This document shows, one piece after another, positions 22,992 to 31,852 of a DNA stretch of 45,959 nucleotides. The stretch's first letter is position 1. The number at the start of each line of letters is the position of its first letter. A program made the position numbers and the translations under genes. The stretch is from Myxococcales bacterium. GTDB taxonomy: Bacteria > Myxococcota_A > Polyangia > Polyangiales > Ga0077539. The DNA is taken from contig JAAFIF010000082.1 in assembly GCA_013298625.1 (NCBI GenBank), positions 1-45,959 of the forward strand, read 5' to 3'. The notes below the pieces were generated by a model, which did not search any database, had not been told where the DNA came from, and was given only the letters and a program-made list of their open reading frames with translations.

Positions 22992-24287
22992 ATGACACAG
23001 CTCGATCCCAACTGGCGCTCGCGCGCCGTCACGCACGAAGAGGTCGTCTCCAACGTCAGCTCGGGCGACCGAGTGTTTCTGCACGCAGCGGCCGCGACGC
23101 CGACGCCGCTCATCCTGGCGCTCGCCGCGCGCGCCGAGCTCGAGCGCGTGCGCGTGTACCACCTGCACACCGCTGGGCCGGCGCCGTACTGCGAGGCGCC
23201 CGCGTGCGACCGGATCCGTTCGGTCTCGCTCTTCACGGGACCCGCGCTGCGCAAGGCCGTCAACGCGGGGCGCGCGGACTTCGTCCCGGTGTTCTTGTCG
23301 GACATCCCCGGGCTGTTCAAGCAGCGGACGGTCCCGCTCGACGTCGCGATCGTGCAGGTCTCGCCGCCGGATCGCCACGGGCTCTGCACGCTCGGCACCT
23401 CGTGCGACGCCGCGCGCGCCGCGGTGGACTCGGCCAAGATCGTGCTCGCTGAGATCAACGAGCAGATGCCGAGGACGCACGGGCACACGACCGTTCCTCT
23501 CGCGAAGATCACGGCGTTTTCGGTGTCGAATCGACCGCTCTACGAGAGCGAGCCCAACGAGATCGGACCGGTCGAAGCGCGTATCGGCGAGATCATCGCG
23601 GGGCTCGTCGAGGACGGCTCGACCCTGCAAATGGGCATCGGAGCGATCCCCGACGCCGTGCTCGCCAACCTCGGCAACAAGCACGAGCTCGGCGTGCACA
23701 CCGAGATGTTCTCCGACGGTCTGCTGCCCTTGATCGAAGGCGGCGTGATCACCAACCGCCGCAAAGAAGTGCACGCGGGTCGCACGACGACGTCGTTCGT
23801 GTGGGGCTCGCGCAAGCTGTACGACTTCGTCGACGACAACCCGCTCGTCGAGTTTCATGGGTGCGATCGCACCAACGACTCGGCGCACATCCGCCGCAAT
23901 CCCTCGGTGATCGCGATCAACTCGGCGCTGCAGATCGACCTCTCGGGCCAGGTGTGCGCCGACTCGCTCGGCTACCAGATCTACTCGGGCATCGGCGGAC
24001 AGATGGACTTCATCCACGGCGCGGCGCTCTCGAAGGGCGGCAAGCCGATCATCGCCCTCCCCTCCACCGCCAAGGGTGGAACCATGTCGCGCATCTCGAT
24101 GGCGCTCGCCGAGGGCTCGGGCGTGGTCACCACGCGCGGCCACGTGCACTGGGTCGTGACCGAGCACGGCGCGGTCAACCTCCACGGGTGCACCCTGCGC
24201 GAGCGCGGCGAGCGGCTGATCTCCATCGCGCACCCTGATTTTCGCGCGGAGCTCACGAAGTCGCTCGCGAGCGTTCGGCACTTCTGA
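22992..24287 (+). CDS. Acetyl-CoA hydrolase/4-hydroxybutyrate CoA-transferase family
   Basis: The 431-residue enzyme has the two-domain CoA-transferase fold. Visible blocks are IVQVSPPDRHGLCTLGTS, LQMGIGAIPDAVLANL, VHTEMFSDGLLPLIEGG with the likely catalytic Glu238, and SGIGGQMDFIHGA near residue 335. Family members transfer CoA between acetate and acids such as 4-hydroxybutyrate or succinate. The true acceptor cannot be read from sequence. GAGGAAATCCG before ATG 22992 is a reasonable ribosome site. Confidence 0.92.
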   Translation: MTQLDPNWRSRAVTHEEVVSNVSSGDRVFLHAAAATPTPLILALAARAELERVRVYHLHTAGPAPYCEAPACDRIRSVSLFTGPALRKAVNAGRADFVPVFLSDIPGLFKQRTVPLDVAIVQVSPPDRHGLCTLGTSCDAARAAVDSAKIVLAEINEQMPRTHGHTTVPLAKITAFSVSNRPLYESEPNEIGPVEARIGEIIAGLVEDGSTLQMGIGAIPDAVLANLGNKHELGVHTEMFSDGLLPLIEGGVITNRRKEVHAGRTTTSFVWGSRKLYDFVDDNPLVEFHGCDRTNDSAHIRRNPSVIAINSALQIDLSGQVCADSLGYQIYSGIGGQMDFIHGAALSKGGKPIIALPSTAKGGTMSRISMALAEGSGVVTTRGHVHWVVTEHGAVNLHGCTLRERGERLISIAHPDFRAELTKSLASVRHF

Positions 24288-24318
24288 GCGCGGGGCGCGG
24301 GCGCTATCTTCGCTGGCG

Positions 24319-26049
24319 ATGCCGACGCGCCCGAAGGTTCATGTGTCTCTGCGACCCGGGTTGATCCTGCCGGGCAGCGCATTCGAAGCAATCGTGCGGC
24401 TCGACGCGCGTCGGGCGACCGCCGTCGACGCCATCGAGATGCGCTTCTGGGGTGAGTCGCAGAACTTCTACGGCGAGTCGCACAACATCCCGCATCGCTT
24501 CGTCGACCTCGTCGCGACCGATCGTCCCAAGCGACTCGCCGCTGGCCCGTACGAGGTCCGAGCGCGCTTCGCGGTGCCCGCCACGGCGCCCCACTCGTAC
24601 AAAGGAACGACGCTGCGCACCGACTACACGCTGCGCGTTCACGTGGATATTCCCTGGTGGCCCGATAGGGTGTCCGAGTTCACGATCCCCGTCGTCGCGG
24701 CTCCCATCCGCGTCGAGCAAGAGAGCGCCGTGCTTCGCATCCACGATCGCCCCGGCGACGTGAGGGCCGAGGTCGCGATCGACCGCGCGACGCTCGCGCC
24801 TGGGGCGGTGCTCACGGGGCGCGTCGCGTTCTCGCGCACGCGTGAGTCGGGGCTCGGCCACTGCAAGCTTCGGCTGCGCTGCATCGAGAGCACGGTCTAT
24901 GGGCAGCACGACGGCGTGAACTACGTGCTCGAGCTACCCATCACGCGCCACGTCGACGGCCGCGCGCTGACGTTTCGCATGCGCATCCCCGAGGGAGCGT
25001 CGCCCGCGCTCAACAGCGCCGTGGGCACGACCCGCTGGCAGCTTGACCTCGACGTGACCACCCGCGGCGTCGAGCGCACGCTGGTCTCGTTTGCGCTGCA
25101 GGTGGTCGGCGCAGGGAGCGAGGGCGTGGATCTTCCGACGGAGCTCCCGCTCATCGGCGAGCAGTGGCTCGGCGAGATGATGGCCCGGGTCGCGCGTCAG
25201 TGCGGGATGCACTTCGACGCGTCTTCGCAGCGGCTGATCGGCGACGTCGAAGGGCTCGCGCTCGACGTGGGGCAATCACAGTCGGGCTCGACCGAGGCCC
25301 GCGTGCGGTGGCCGCGGCTCGGGTTGGGCCTCCGCGTCGGTCAGGCTCGCTGGCAAGACGCCCTCGCGCCCGAAGAGATCGAGCTCGATCACAAGCCCTT
25401 CGACGACAAGTATCAGCTGCGCGGGCGCGAGCGAGCGCAGGTCGTCGCGCTGCTCGCGTTGCCTCCAGAGGTGCTCGACTACCTCGCGCAGGCCGAGTCG
25501 CTGACCGCCGACGACCACGGCATGACGCTCACGGTCGCCGACGTCTCGACGCGCGAAGAGAGCTTCACGCGGTTCGTTCGCATCGCGCAGGCGGTGACCG
25601 CGACGCTGCGGCAGCGGATCAACAGCGTGCCGCCGAGCGCCGTTGTTTCGGCCAACGTGGACGGTTGGAGGGCGCTTGCCGCGCGGTACAGCGCGCGCTT
25701 GTGCACAGGAGACGGCGCGATCGAGCGAGCCGAGCTCGGGACAGAGCGCTTGAATCTCGCGCACGAATTCAAAGCAGAGCACGCCGTCGCCACGCGCATC
25801 GAAGCCGCGCTCGACCCGCCGCTGCCGAGCCCGCCTTCGCCGGACGATGCGCGCACGATTCGCGCCGAGCACAAAGACAAGCTCGACGCGCTCGTCGCGG
25901 CTGGAGGGCGCTGGCGCTGCACCGACACCACCCTCACCGTCACCGTCGAGCCGCTGCGCGACCCGGACGAAGCGGACCGATGGCTCAACCGCGTGGCGAG
26001 CGCCTCGCGCGCGATTCAGGGGCGGCGAGAGACCGGGCCGTTTCGCTGA
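24319..26049 (+). CDS. Arrestin-fold protein with unknown C-terminal half
   Basis: Residues 1-135 read like an arrestin N domain: LRPGLILPGSAFEAIVRL, a VDAIEMRFWGES strand, then YEVRARFAVPATAPHSYKG and YTLRVHVDIPWWPD. Residues about 150-265 read like the arrestin C domain (LAPGAVLTGRVAF and FRMRIPEGASPALNSAVGTTR with WQLDLDV). This two-sandwich plan is shared by arrestins, Vps26 and bacterial Spo0M. The remaining 300 residues are soluble and unrecognised. It is 576 residues in all, with no signal peptide. The neighbouring CoA-transferase and GNAT genes give no functional clue. Confidence 0.7.
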   Translation: MPTRPKVHVSLRPGLILPGSAFEAIVRLDARRATAVDAIEMRFWGESQNFYGESHNIPHRFVDLVATDRPKRLAAGPYEVRARFAVPATAPHSYKGTTLRTDYTLRVHVDIPWWPDRVSEFTIPVVAAPIRVEQESAVLRIHDRPGDVRAEVAIDRATLAPGAVLTGRVAFSRTRESGLGHCKLRLRCIESTVYGQHDGVNYVLELPITRHVDGRALTFRMRIPEGASPALNSAVGTTRWQLDLDVTTRGVERTLVSFALQVVGAGSEGVDLPTELPLIGEQWLGEMMARVARQCGMHFDASSQRLIGDVEGLALDVGQSQSGSTEARVRWPRLGLGLRVGQARWQDALAPEEIELDHKPFDDKYQLRGRERAQVVALLALPPEVLDYLAQAESLTADDHGMTLTVADVSTREESFTRFVRIAQAVTATLRQRINSVPPSAVVSANVDGWRALAARYSARLCTGDGAIERAELGTERLNLAHEFKAEHAVATRIEAALDPPLPSPPSPDDARTIRAEHKDKLDALVAAGGRWRCTDTTLTVTVEPLRDPDEADRWLNRVASASRAIQGRRETGPFR

Positions 26050-26085
26050 GCGCCGCGCGCGTGGCACACTGCGGTCGCTGACCGG

Positions 26086-26649
26086 ATGCTACCGACTGGC
26101 TACTCGCTCACCCTCGCCGGCGCCGACGACGTACGTGCGCTCACCGAGCACTGGTCGCGTGAAGTGCTCGACAACGGCGACGACGGGCTCTTCTTCTCGC
26201 CGTACGAGCCGGACGAAGACGCGCGCCCTGCGACGCCGGACCGCGTCGAGTCGATCGCGCGCGCGCTGGTGCGCCCGCTGGACGAGCCCAACTGGCAGCG
26301 GGCGTGGGTGCTGCGCAGCGACGCGCTGGGGCCGCGCGTGCTCGGGTCGCTCTCGCTCTACGGGGGAAGGCTCGCGTCCGAGCTGCATCGGGTGGGCTTG
26401 GGGATGGGCATCGAGCCCGAGCACCGCGGTCGCCGCATCGGGAGCGCGATGGTCGAAGCGGCGCTCGCATGGGCGCGGGCGCAAGAGCGGCTCGCGTGGA
26501 TCGACCTGGGCGTGTTCGCGATGAACGCGCGGGCGCGGGCGCTGTACAAGCGCTTCGGGTTCGTCGAGGTGAGCGAGCGTCGCGACGCGTTTCGGGTGCG
26601 GGGCGTGAGCATCACCGACGTGAGCATGACCCTCGCGCTGCGCGGCTGA
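26086..26649 (+). CDS. GNAT family N-acetyltransferase
   Basis: The 187-residue protein has the GNAT core: RVLGSLSLYGG strands, then VGLGMGIEPEHRGRRIGSAM with the acetyl-CoA-binding RGRRIG motif, and ARALYKRFGFVEVSER as the usual last helix and strand. The acceptor is unknown. It lies 36 bases after the arrestin-like gene and is convergent with the HemQ-like gene, whose stop is two bases away. Confidence 0.9.
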   Translation: MLPTGYSLTLAGADDVRALTEHWSREVLDNGDDGLFFSPYEPDEDARPATPDRVESIARALVRPLDEPNWQRAWVLRSDALGPRVLGSLSLYGGRLASELHRVGLGMGIEPEHRGRRIGSAMVEAALAWARAQERLAWIDLGVFAMNARARALYKRFGFVEVSERRDAFRVRGVSITDVSMTLALRG

Positions 26650-26650
26650 G

Positions 26651-27442
26651 CTACGGCGCGGGCGCTTCGGGCGTGCGCGCGAGGACGTGCCCGATGAAGA
26701 ACGGGCCCATCTTCGCGATGTACTCCGCGGTCTGTCGGGTTTTTCGCATGGTTTGCACGCAGTGCGAGAGCGGGTGCAACTCGCGACCGAAGAGGCCGAC
26801 GACGAACTCGTTGTCGCTGAGGTCCATCCCGTGGCAGGCGAGTCGCACGTCGTGGGCGAGGTCTTTGGCGCCGTAGGCCATTCCGATCGCGGCGTGCTCG
26901 CGGAGGATCATGGCTTGCTCGTGCGCGTCGAGCTTGGCGAAGGCGCCGGTGCGACGCAGCGGATACCACACTGCCCAGCGCGCGGAGGGCTCGTGCATGA
27001 CGCGGCGCGGCCGACGCAAGAGAGAGTCCTCGAGGTCTTGCTCGTGTCCGTTGGAGTAGCTGCGCCCGGTCATGGTCATCTCGGGGCGGTGCGCGAGGGC
27101 GGCGAGGCGCTCGTGGTCGAAGAGGGGACGGACGCGCTCGACGAAGTGCGCGGGATCTTCGCTGTAGGTGACCACGGCGAGGCCGCGCGGGTCGCTGACG
27201 TCTTCGTAGATGACCGAGCCGACGCCTGCTTCGACGAAGCGCTCGACCAGCGCGGTCGAGACGGACTTCACGTTGGCGCCGCGGTCCACGGAGAACACCT
27301 GAAGCTGAACGTAGAGTCGCTTGTCCAGTGTCTGCGGGGCTCCGTCGCGCTTCGCGCCGCGCTCGGCGGTGTCGATCTCGGGGAGGCCGGGGGCGCGATG
27401 CTGCGCGGGCTCGGCGTGGCTCGGTGCGTTGTGCTCGGTCAT
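26651..27442 (-). CDS. Chlorite dismutase/HemQ family heme protein
   Basis: The 263-residue protein has the family C-terminal domain. RWAVWYPLRRTGAFAKLDAHE precedes REHAAIGMAYGAKD, then LACHGMDLSDNEFVVGLFG and RQTAEYIAKMGPFFIGHV, a close match to the HemQ layout. HemQ decarboxylates coproheme in the coproporphyrin-dependent heme route, while other members are peroxidases. No other heme genes are here, so the exact reaction is open. ATG at 27440-27442 is used; an upstream in-frame start would add 26 basic residues without family similarity. Confidence 0.85.
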   Translation of the reverse strand: MTEHNAPSHAEPAQHRAPGLPEIDTAERGAKRDGAPQTLDKRLYVQLQVFSVDRGANVKSVSTALVERFVEAGVGSVIYEDVSDPRGLAVVTYSEDPAHFVERVRPLFDHERLAALAHRPEMTMTGRSYSNGHEQDLEDSLLRRPRRVMHEPSARWAVWYPLRRTGAFAKLDAHEQAMILREHAAIGMAYGAKDLAHDVRLACHGMDLSDNEFVVGLFGRELHPLSHCVQTMRKTRQTAEYIAKMGPFFIGHVLARTPEAPAP

Positions 27443-27529
27443 GACTGCGCGTCGGACTGTAGTGAGTGTGGTTCGAGAAGGAAATCGCGCTTGACGAGAG
27501 ACGCACTGCCGTTGCCCCATTCACCAACG

Positions 27530-29179
27530 ATGAGGCAGGGAGTCCGGGGCACATTCAGGCAGCTCACGAGATCGAACATCGCGAGCTTGGTTGCGCTGAT
27601 CAGCGTCGCGAGCGCGAGCAACGCGGGCGCGAGCGGGCTCGAGATCCCCGAAGGGGGAGCGCTCGGACTCGGTCGCGGAGGCGCCGTGGTCGCGCGTCCG
27701 ACGGACGCGATGGCGATCGCGTACAACCCCGCGGGCATGCTGGGGCTCGCGGGCGCGCAGCTGTCGCTCGGGTCGAACCTCGGCTCGTTTACGCAGTGTT
27801 TTCAGCGGTACGGCAACTACGCCAACGAAGACACCACGTCGGTCGTGACGACGGGGACGACCTTCGAGACGAGCCGCTACGCCGCGTCGGGGACGAGCAC
27901 CCGCTACCCGCGCACGTGCAGCAACCCGTCGCTGGCGATCGCGCCGAACATCTCGTTCAGCTATCGCATCCTGCCGAACTTCGCGGTTGGCGTGAGCGCC
28001 GTGCCGCCGCACACCGTGGGACGCGAGGGGATCTACCCGGACTCGGTCATGACGGCCAACGGCCTGGCGCCCTCGCCCGCGCGCCACTTGCTCTTCGAGA
28101 AGCGCCTGTTGCTGTTTTACCCGTCGTTCTCTGCGGCGTTTGCGCCCGTTCCGTGGCTGCGCCTCGGCGCGACGCTGCAGATCGGCATCGCGAGCTTCGA
28201 GTACGCGACGATGCTCAACCCCAATGACCTCTCGGGGTTCGAGCAGTCGCCGGACGCGGACATCAAGCTCAACCTCGCGGCGAGCGGGGTGTTCGTCGCG
28301 GGCGCGGCGGGCATTCAAGTCCTGTTGCCGCGGTTCTTCACGATCGGCGTGAAGGGGCAGTTCGTTCCGCAGCTGAATTTGCAGGGGATCGGCGCGGGTT
28401 ACACGATCGATCAGTACTACTCGAACAACGCCGCGACGCTCAACGCGCGCACGTCGCGCTTCGACATTCAGAACTTGCAGGCGCAGCCCGCCTCGCACGT
28501 CCGCGCGGGCGTTCGCTTCGCCATGCCGCGGCCCGGTCGGCTCAACGCGTGGGAGTCCGCGCACCGCCTCGCGGCCAACAACACCATCGCCAACGGACGC
28601 AACGTCGAGCTCACCTACGACCCGATGCGCGACGACGTCTTCGACGTCGAAGTGGACTTCAACTACGAGTTCACCAGCACGCTCAGCGAGACGTCCGTGG
28701 CCCTCGCGGGCGCGATCAACGCGGGTGGACTGCGGGTCGCGTTCGACCCGATGAAGCCCATCCTGATCCGCTCGGACTTCAACAACACCTACGGCGTCCG
28801 CGTCGGCGGCGACTGGAACATCATCCCCGACGTCTTCGCCATGCGCATGGGCTTCAGCGCAGAGACGGGCGCGACGCGCTCGGGCCTCTCGCAGCTGCAC
28901 TTGCCCACGTACGACAGCTTCTCCGGGCACATCGGCGCTGCGCTGCGCTTCAAGTGGTTCACCGCGAACTTCTCGTACGCGCACATGTTCTTCGTTCCGC
29001 TCGAAGACCCGGCGGGCGCGCGAGAGATCATCACCACGGCGGCCCTGCGCGGAGAAGCGCTGTGCCCGGCGATGGCAGGCATGCCGCGCTCGGATCGCAA
29101 CGGCGCATGCAGCGTCAACGCCGCGCGCTACGAAGCGTCCATGGACCTCGTGGCGATCAACCTGTCGGGGCGCTGGTAG
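27530..29179 (+). CDS. FadL-type outer-membrane transport protein
   Basis: The 549-residue protein has an N-terminal signal peptide (SLVALISVASASNAGASG). The FadL hatch region GGALGLGRGGAVVARPTDAM ends in AYNPAGML, the conserved NPAG segment. The rest is alternating amphipathic strands ending in the aromatic residues NLSGRW, as needed for barrel assembly. FadL proteins import long-chain fatty acids or other hydrophobic compounds. Its 3' end overlaps the convergent TVP38-like gene by 23 bases. Confidence 0.87.
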   Translation: MRQGVRGTFRQLTRSNIASLVALISVASASNAGASGLEIPEGGALGLGRGGAVVARPTDAMAIAYNPAGMLGLAGAQLSLGSNLGSFTQCFQRYGNYANEDTTSVVTTGTTFETSRYAASGTSTRYPRTCSNPSLAIAPNISFSYRILPNFAVGVSAVPPHTVGREGIYPDSVMTANGLAPSPARHLLFEKRLLLFYPSFSAAFAPVPWLRLGATLQIGIASFEYATMLNPNDLSGFEQSPDADIKLNLAASGVFVAGAAGIQVLLPRFFTIGVKGQFVPQLNLQGIGAGYTIDQYYSNNAATLNARTSRFDIQNLQAQPASHVRAGVRFAMPRPGRLNAWESAHRLAANNTIANGRNVELTYDPMRDDVFDVEVDFNYEFTSTLSETSVALAGAINAGGLRVAFDPMKPILIRSDFNNTYGVRVGGDWNIIPDVFAMRMGFSAETGATRSGLSQLHLPTYDSFSGHIGAALRFKWFTANFSYAHMFFVPLEDPAGAREIITTAALRGEALCPAMAGMPRSDRNGACSVNAARYEASMDLVAINLSGRW

Positions 29180-29936
29180 CAGCCGCTGCGCGCTGCGCGA
29201 GGATCTCAGCGAGCCGCTTCTTCGCGAAGCGCGTGATCGCGTAGATGCCCGCGGCGCTCGCGAAGACGATCACCCCAGAGCCGATCTTCGCAGCCAGCGA
29301 CGGGGACTGCTGGCCGCGCACGATGGCCGTCGCGCTCTCGACGATGCTGCCCAAGTACGCGTGAAAGCACGTGATGGGGAGCAGTCCGAGCCACGTTCCG
29401 ACAGCGAAATGCCAGTAGCGAACGGGCGTCGTCGCCGCGGCGAACGAGAAGATGTTCTGCGGGATCACCGGCGTCATGCGCGCGAGCCACACCGCGCGCA
29501 GCCCGTCGTGGTGCAACAGCTCTTCGAGCGCGTCCCACGTCGGGTTGCCCTCGAGCCGTCGTCGCACCACGTTGCGCAGGACCGTTCGGCCCAGGACAAA
29601 CGCGCTCGTCGCCGCCAACGTCCCCGCGGGCGACGCCAGCATCGCGCCGTAGATGGGCCCGTACACGAACCCCGCGAGCACGTGAAACGGCGCCTTCGGA
29701 ACGGCCAGCGCGCCGCCCAGCCCGTAGATCAGCAAGTACAGCGCGAGCCCCCGCGCTCCGCCGGTGCGCATGGTCTCGATGAGCCACAGCAGCGCGCGCT
29801 GCACGATCGGGACCTTGAAGGCCACCGCGGGCGCGAGCAAAAACGCAGCGAGCGCGAGGGTCGCGACCGGCTTGCGGCGCAGAGCGATCCAGAGAGAGCG
29901 AAGCACCAGAGGGCGCGCAGTGTATCGCACGCGCAC
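29157..29936 (-). CDS. TVP38/TMEM64 (VTT domain) inner-membrane protein
   Basis: The 259-residue protein has about six hydrophobic segments. The VTT signature LAGFVYGPIYGAMLASPAGTLAAT lies near residue 88, and RMTPVIPQNIFSFAAATTPV near residue 153 includes the conserved arginine and proline re-entrant loop. Related DedA/VTT proteins move lipids such as undecaprenyl phosphate or PE. Its 3' end overlaps the FadL-like gene on the other strand. Confidence 0.88.
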   Translation of the reverse strand: MRVRYTARPLVLRSLWIALRRKPVATLALAAFLLAPAVAFKVPIVQRALLWLIETMRTGGARGLALYLLIYGLGGALAVPKAPFHVLAGFVYGPIYGAMLASPAGTLAATSAFVLGRTVLRNVVRRRLEGNPTWDALEELLHHDGLRAVWLARMTPVIPQNIFSFAAATTPVRYWHFAVGTWLGLLPITCFHAYLGSIVESATAIVRGQQSPSLAAKIGSGVIVFASAAGIYAITRFAKKRLAEILAQRAAAATSAPTG

Positions 29937-29978
29937 CGAGAACCTAAGCTACCGTTGGTTGTCCCTCGCGTGATCGTG

Positions 29979-30980
29979 ATGCGCCCTGCTGCTGTTCGTC
30001 GACGACGCTGGATCGAGCTGAGCGCGCTGCTCGTCGCGTCGCTGTCCATTCATTGGGCGGGGGTCCTCGTGATCGCGGTTTAGCCCGACCGCCCATCGGC
30101 AGAGCGCTTGTTGCGCGGGCAAGACGGCGAGAATGGCCGCGGCCGCGGCGCAGGTTCGACCAGCGAATTCTCGGTCGAACCGACGCCCGCGCCGCCTGTG
30201 CCGACGCCCGCTACACCCACGCCCACGAATTCAAGTCCGACGCCAAACCCAAACCCCGCGCCGCCCCGTCCGACGCCCGTGCCTCGTCCGGTCGTGCGCC
30301 CGTCGCCGACGCCTTCGCCCGTGCAAGTACCGCCGCCAAACCCAAACCCAAACCCAAACACAAACCCAAACCCAAACCCAACGCAGCCTCCCGCCGTGGA
30401 GCCGAGCGAAGGCGTGGGATCGAGCAGCGGGCAGCGCACGGGCAGCGTGGGTGAGCAACGGGCGATGCTTCCCTCGGCCGTTCGCTGCAACGATCCCGTC
30501 TCGGGGACGTGGCGCGCGCACAAGTACAATCCGCGCGACCACGACTGGGTGATCTTCACGCTGCGGATCAACCGACTGCCCGACAACCGACTGCAGGGCG
30601 CGATCACGTCGCGGCTGTGGAGCGGCTATTCGATCGACTCGCGCCCGCCCGGACGATGCAGCGGGCTGTTGCACGACCTCGACTACCTCGTTCGCATGCC
30701 CGCGCAGGGATCGGTCACGAACGGGACGCACGTGAGCTTCTCGGCGATCACGTACCAGATCGAGCGCGCGTTCTGCGCGTCCGCGTACTTCGCGTACAAC
30801 CCCGACGCCTTCAGCGGGGACATCGACGAGGCGCGACAAGAGTTTCAGTCGGTCAACAACGACGGAGGCCGCGACCAGAACGCGCCGTATGTGTTTCGTC
30901 GGATCGGGTGCCTCGCAGGAGACCGCGCGACGAGCGCGGCGCCCACAGCGGCGAGCGATGGCGGTACGGTCGCGCGGTGA
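29979..30980 (+). pseudogene. TonB-like protein split by an in-frame amber codon (or readthrough gene)
   Basis: One reading frame runs from ATG 29979 to TGA 30980 with a single interruption, TAG at 30081-30083. Residues 1-34 (basic start, then ELSALLVASLSIHWAGVLVI) are a TonB-type inner-membrane anchor. After the TAG the frame continues PDRPSAERLLRGQDGEN. A long Pro/Asn/Thr linker with (NP)n follows, then a 150-residue Cys-containing domain from RCNDPVSGTWRAHKY to VFRRIGC. Without readthrough the second part would begin at TTG 30108 and lack an anchor. The downstream gene overlaps by GTGA, so translation reaching 30980 is likely. A sequencing error, true readthrough or a recent nonsense mutation all remain possible. 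Confidence 0.65.
30335..30382 (+). repeat. CCAAAC hexanucleotide microsatellite encoding (Pro-Asn) repeats
   Basis: About eight near-perfect CCAAAC units, one with an internal CACAAAC change, code for PNPNPNPN in the linker of the TonB-like gene. The unit length is a multiple of three, so slippage changes linker length without shifting frame. The strand bias is strong, with purine-free runs. Confidence 0.85.
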
Positions 30981-31852
30981 AGACCTCTCGCTTCGCGGCG
31001 CTCGCGCTGCTGCTCTCGACGTGGCTCGTCGCGCCCGACGCGAGCGCAGGCGCGTGGCTGCCCTCGCCCGGCCACGGGTATCTCAAGCTCTGGCTCAAGT
31101 ACCTCCCCGGCTTCTGGTACAACGATGGCCAGGGAAATCGCTGGGACTACGGCGCCTACCACGAGCTCTTCGCCAACGCGTACACAGAGGTCGGGCTCTT
31201 CGATGGCCTCGCGCTCTGGGTGCACGCGCCGCTCGTGCAAGCGTTTGGCCTCGAGGACACGCGCGCGCGCGCGATGCAGTGGCACGTCACGCCGGGCGAT
31301 CCGACGCTGGGGCTGCGCTTGAGGGTGGCTCGCGCTGGGCGCGCGTCGATCGCGCTCGACGCGAGCGTGAGGGCGCCGGTCGCGCGGGCGGGGGTCGTGC
31401 AGCCTGTGTACGCAGCGGCGGGACCCGAGCACCAACAAGTGGGCGCGCTGCGAATCGGCAACGGCGCGACGGACGTCGGGCTCTCGCTCTCGATCGGCTA
31501 CGCGAAGAACAACTGGTACGTCAGCGGGACGGTGGGCGCGGTGTATCGCTCGAACAACTTCGACCCCGCGGGCACGGTGCTGCTCGAAGGCGGCGGCCGC
31601 GTCGCGCGCGATCGCGTGGGGATCCGCGGTCGATTGACGGGCTTCTTGTCGCTTCCCGTAGGCACAGCGCCTCGCCACGAGAGCCCGAGCGGAATGGGAA
31701 ACGGCAGCCGCTATTGGGGCTTCGCGCTCGAGGCCGACGTGCGCGTCGCGGCGCGCTGGGACGTCGGGCTCACGATCGAAGGCGGCGCCGGTCCGCTCGT
31801 GCGGCAGACGGGCGGCCCAGTGCTATCTCTCTACGCGGCGACGACGTTCTGA
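30977..31852 (+). CDS. Predicted outer-membrane beta-barrel protein
   Basis: The 291-residue protein starts at GTG 30977, overlapping the previous stop by four bases (GTGA). It has a signal peptide (RFAALALLLSTWLVAPDASA) followed by alternating hydrophobic and polar strands such as YLKLWLKYLPGFWYNDG, ALRIGNGATDVGLSLSIGY and WYVSGTVGAVYRSNNF. It ends with LYAATTF, a C-terminal aromatic residue of barrel proteins. I recognise no specific transporter family. Coupling to the TonB-like gene suggests they act together in the envelope. Confidence 0.75.
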   Translation: MKTSRFAALALLLSTWLVAPDASAGAWLPSPGHGYLKLWLKYLPGFWYNDGQGNRWDYGAYHELFANAYTEVGLFDGLALWVHAPLVQAFGLEDTRARAMQWHVTPGDPTLGLRLRVARAGRASIALDASVRAPVARAGVVQPVYAAAGPEHQQVGALRIGNGATDVGLSLSIGYAKNNWYVSGTVGAVYRSNNFDPAGTVLLEGGGRVARDRVGIRGRLTGFLSLPVGTAPRHESPSGMGNGSRYWGFALEADVRVAARWDVGLTIEGGAGPLVRQTGGPVLSLYAATTF

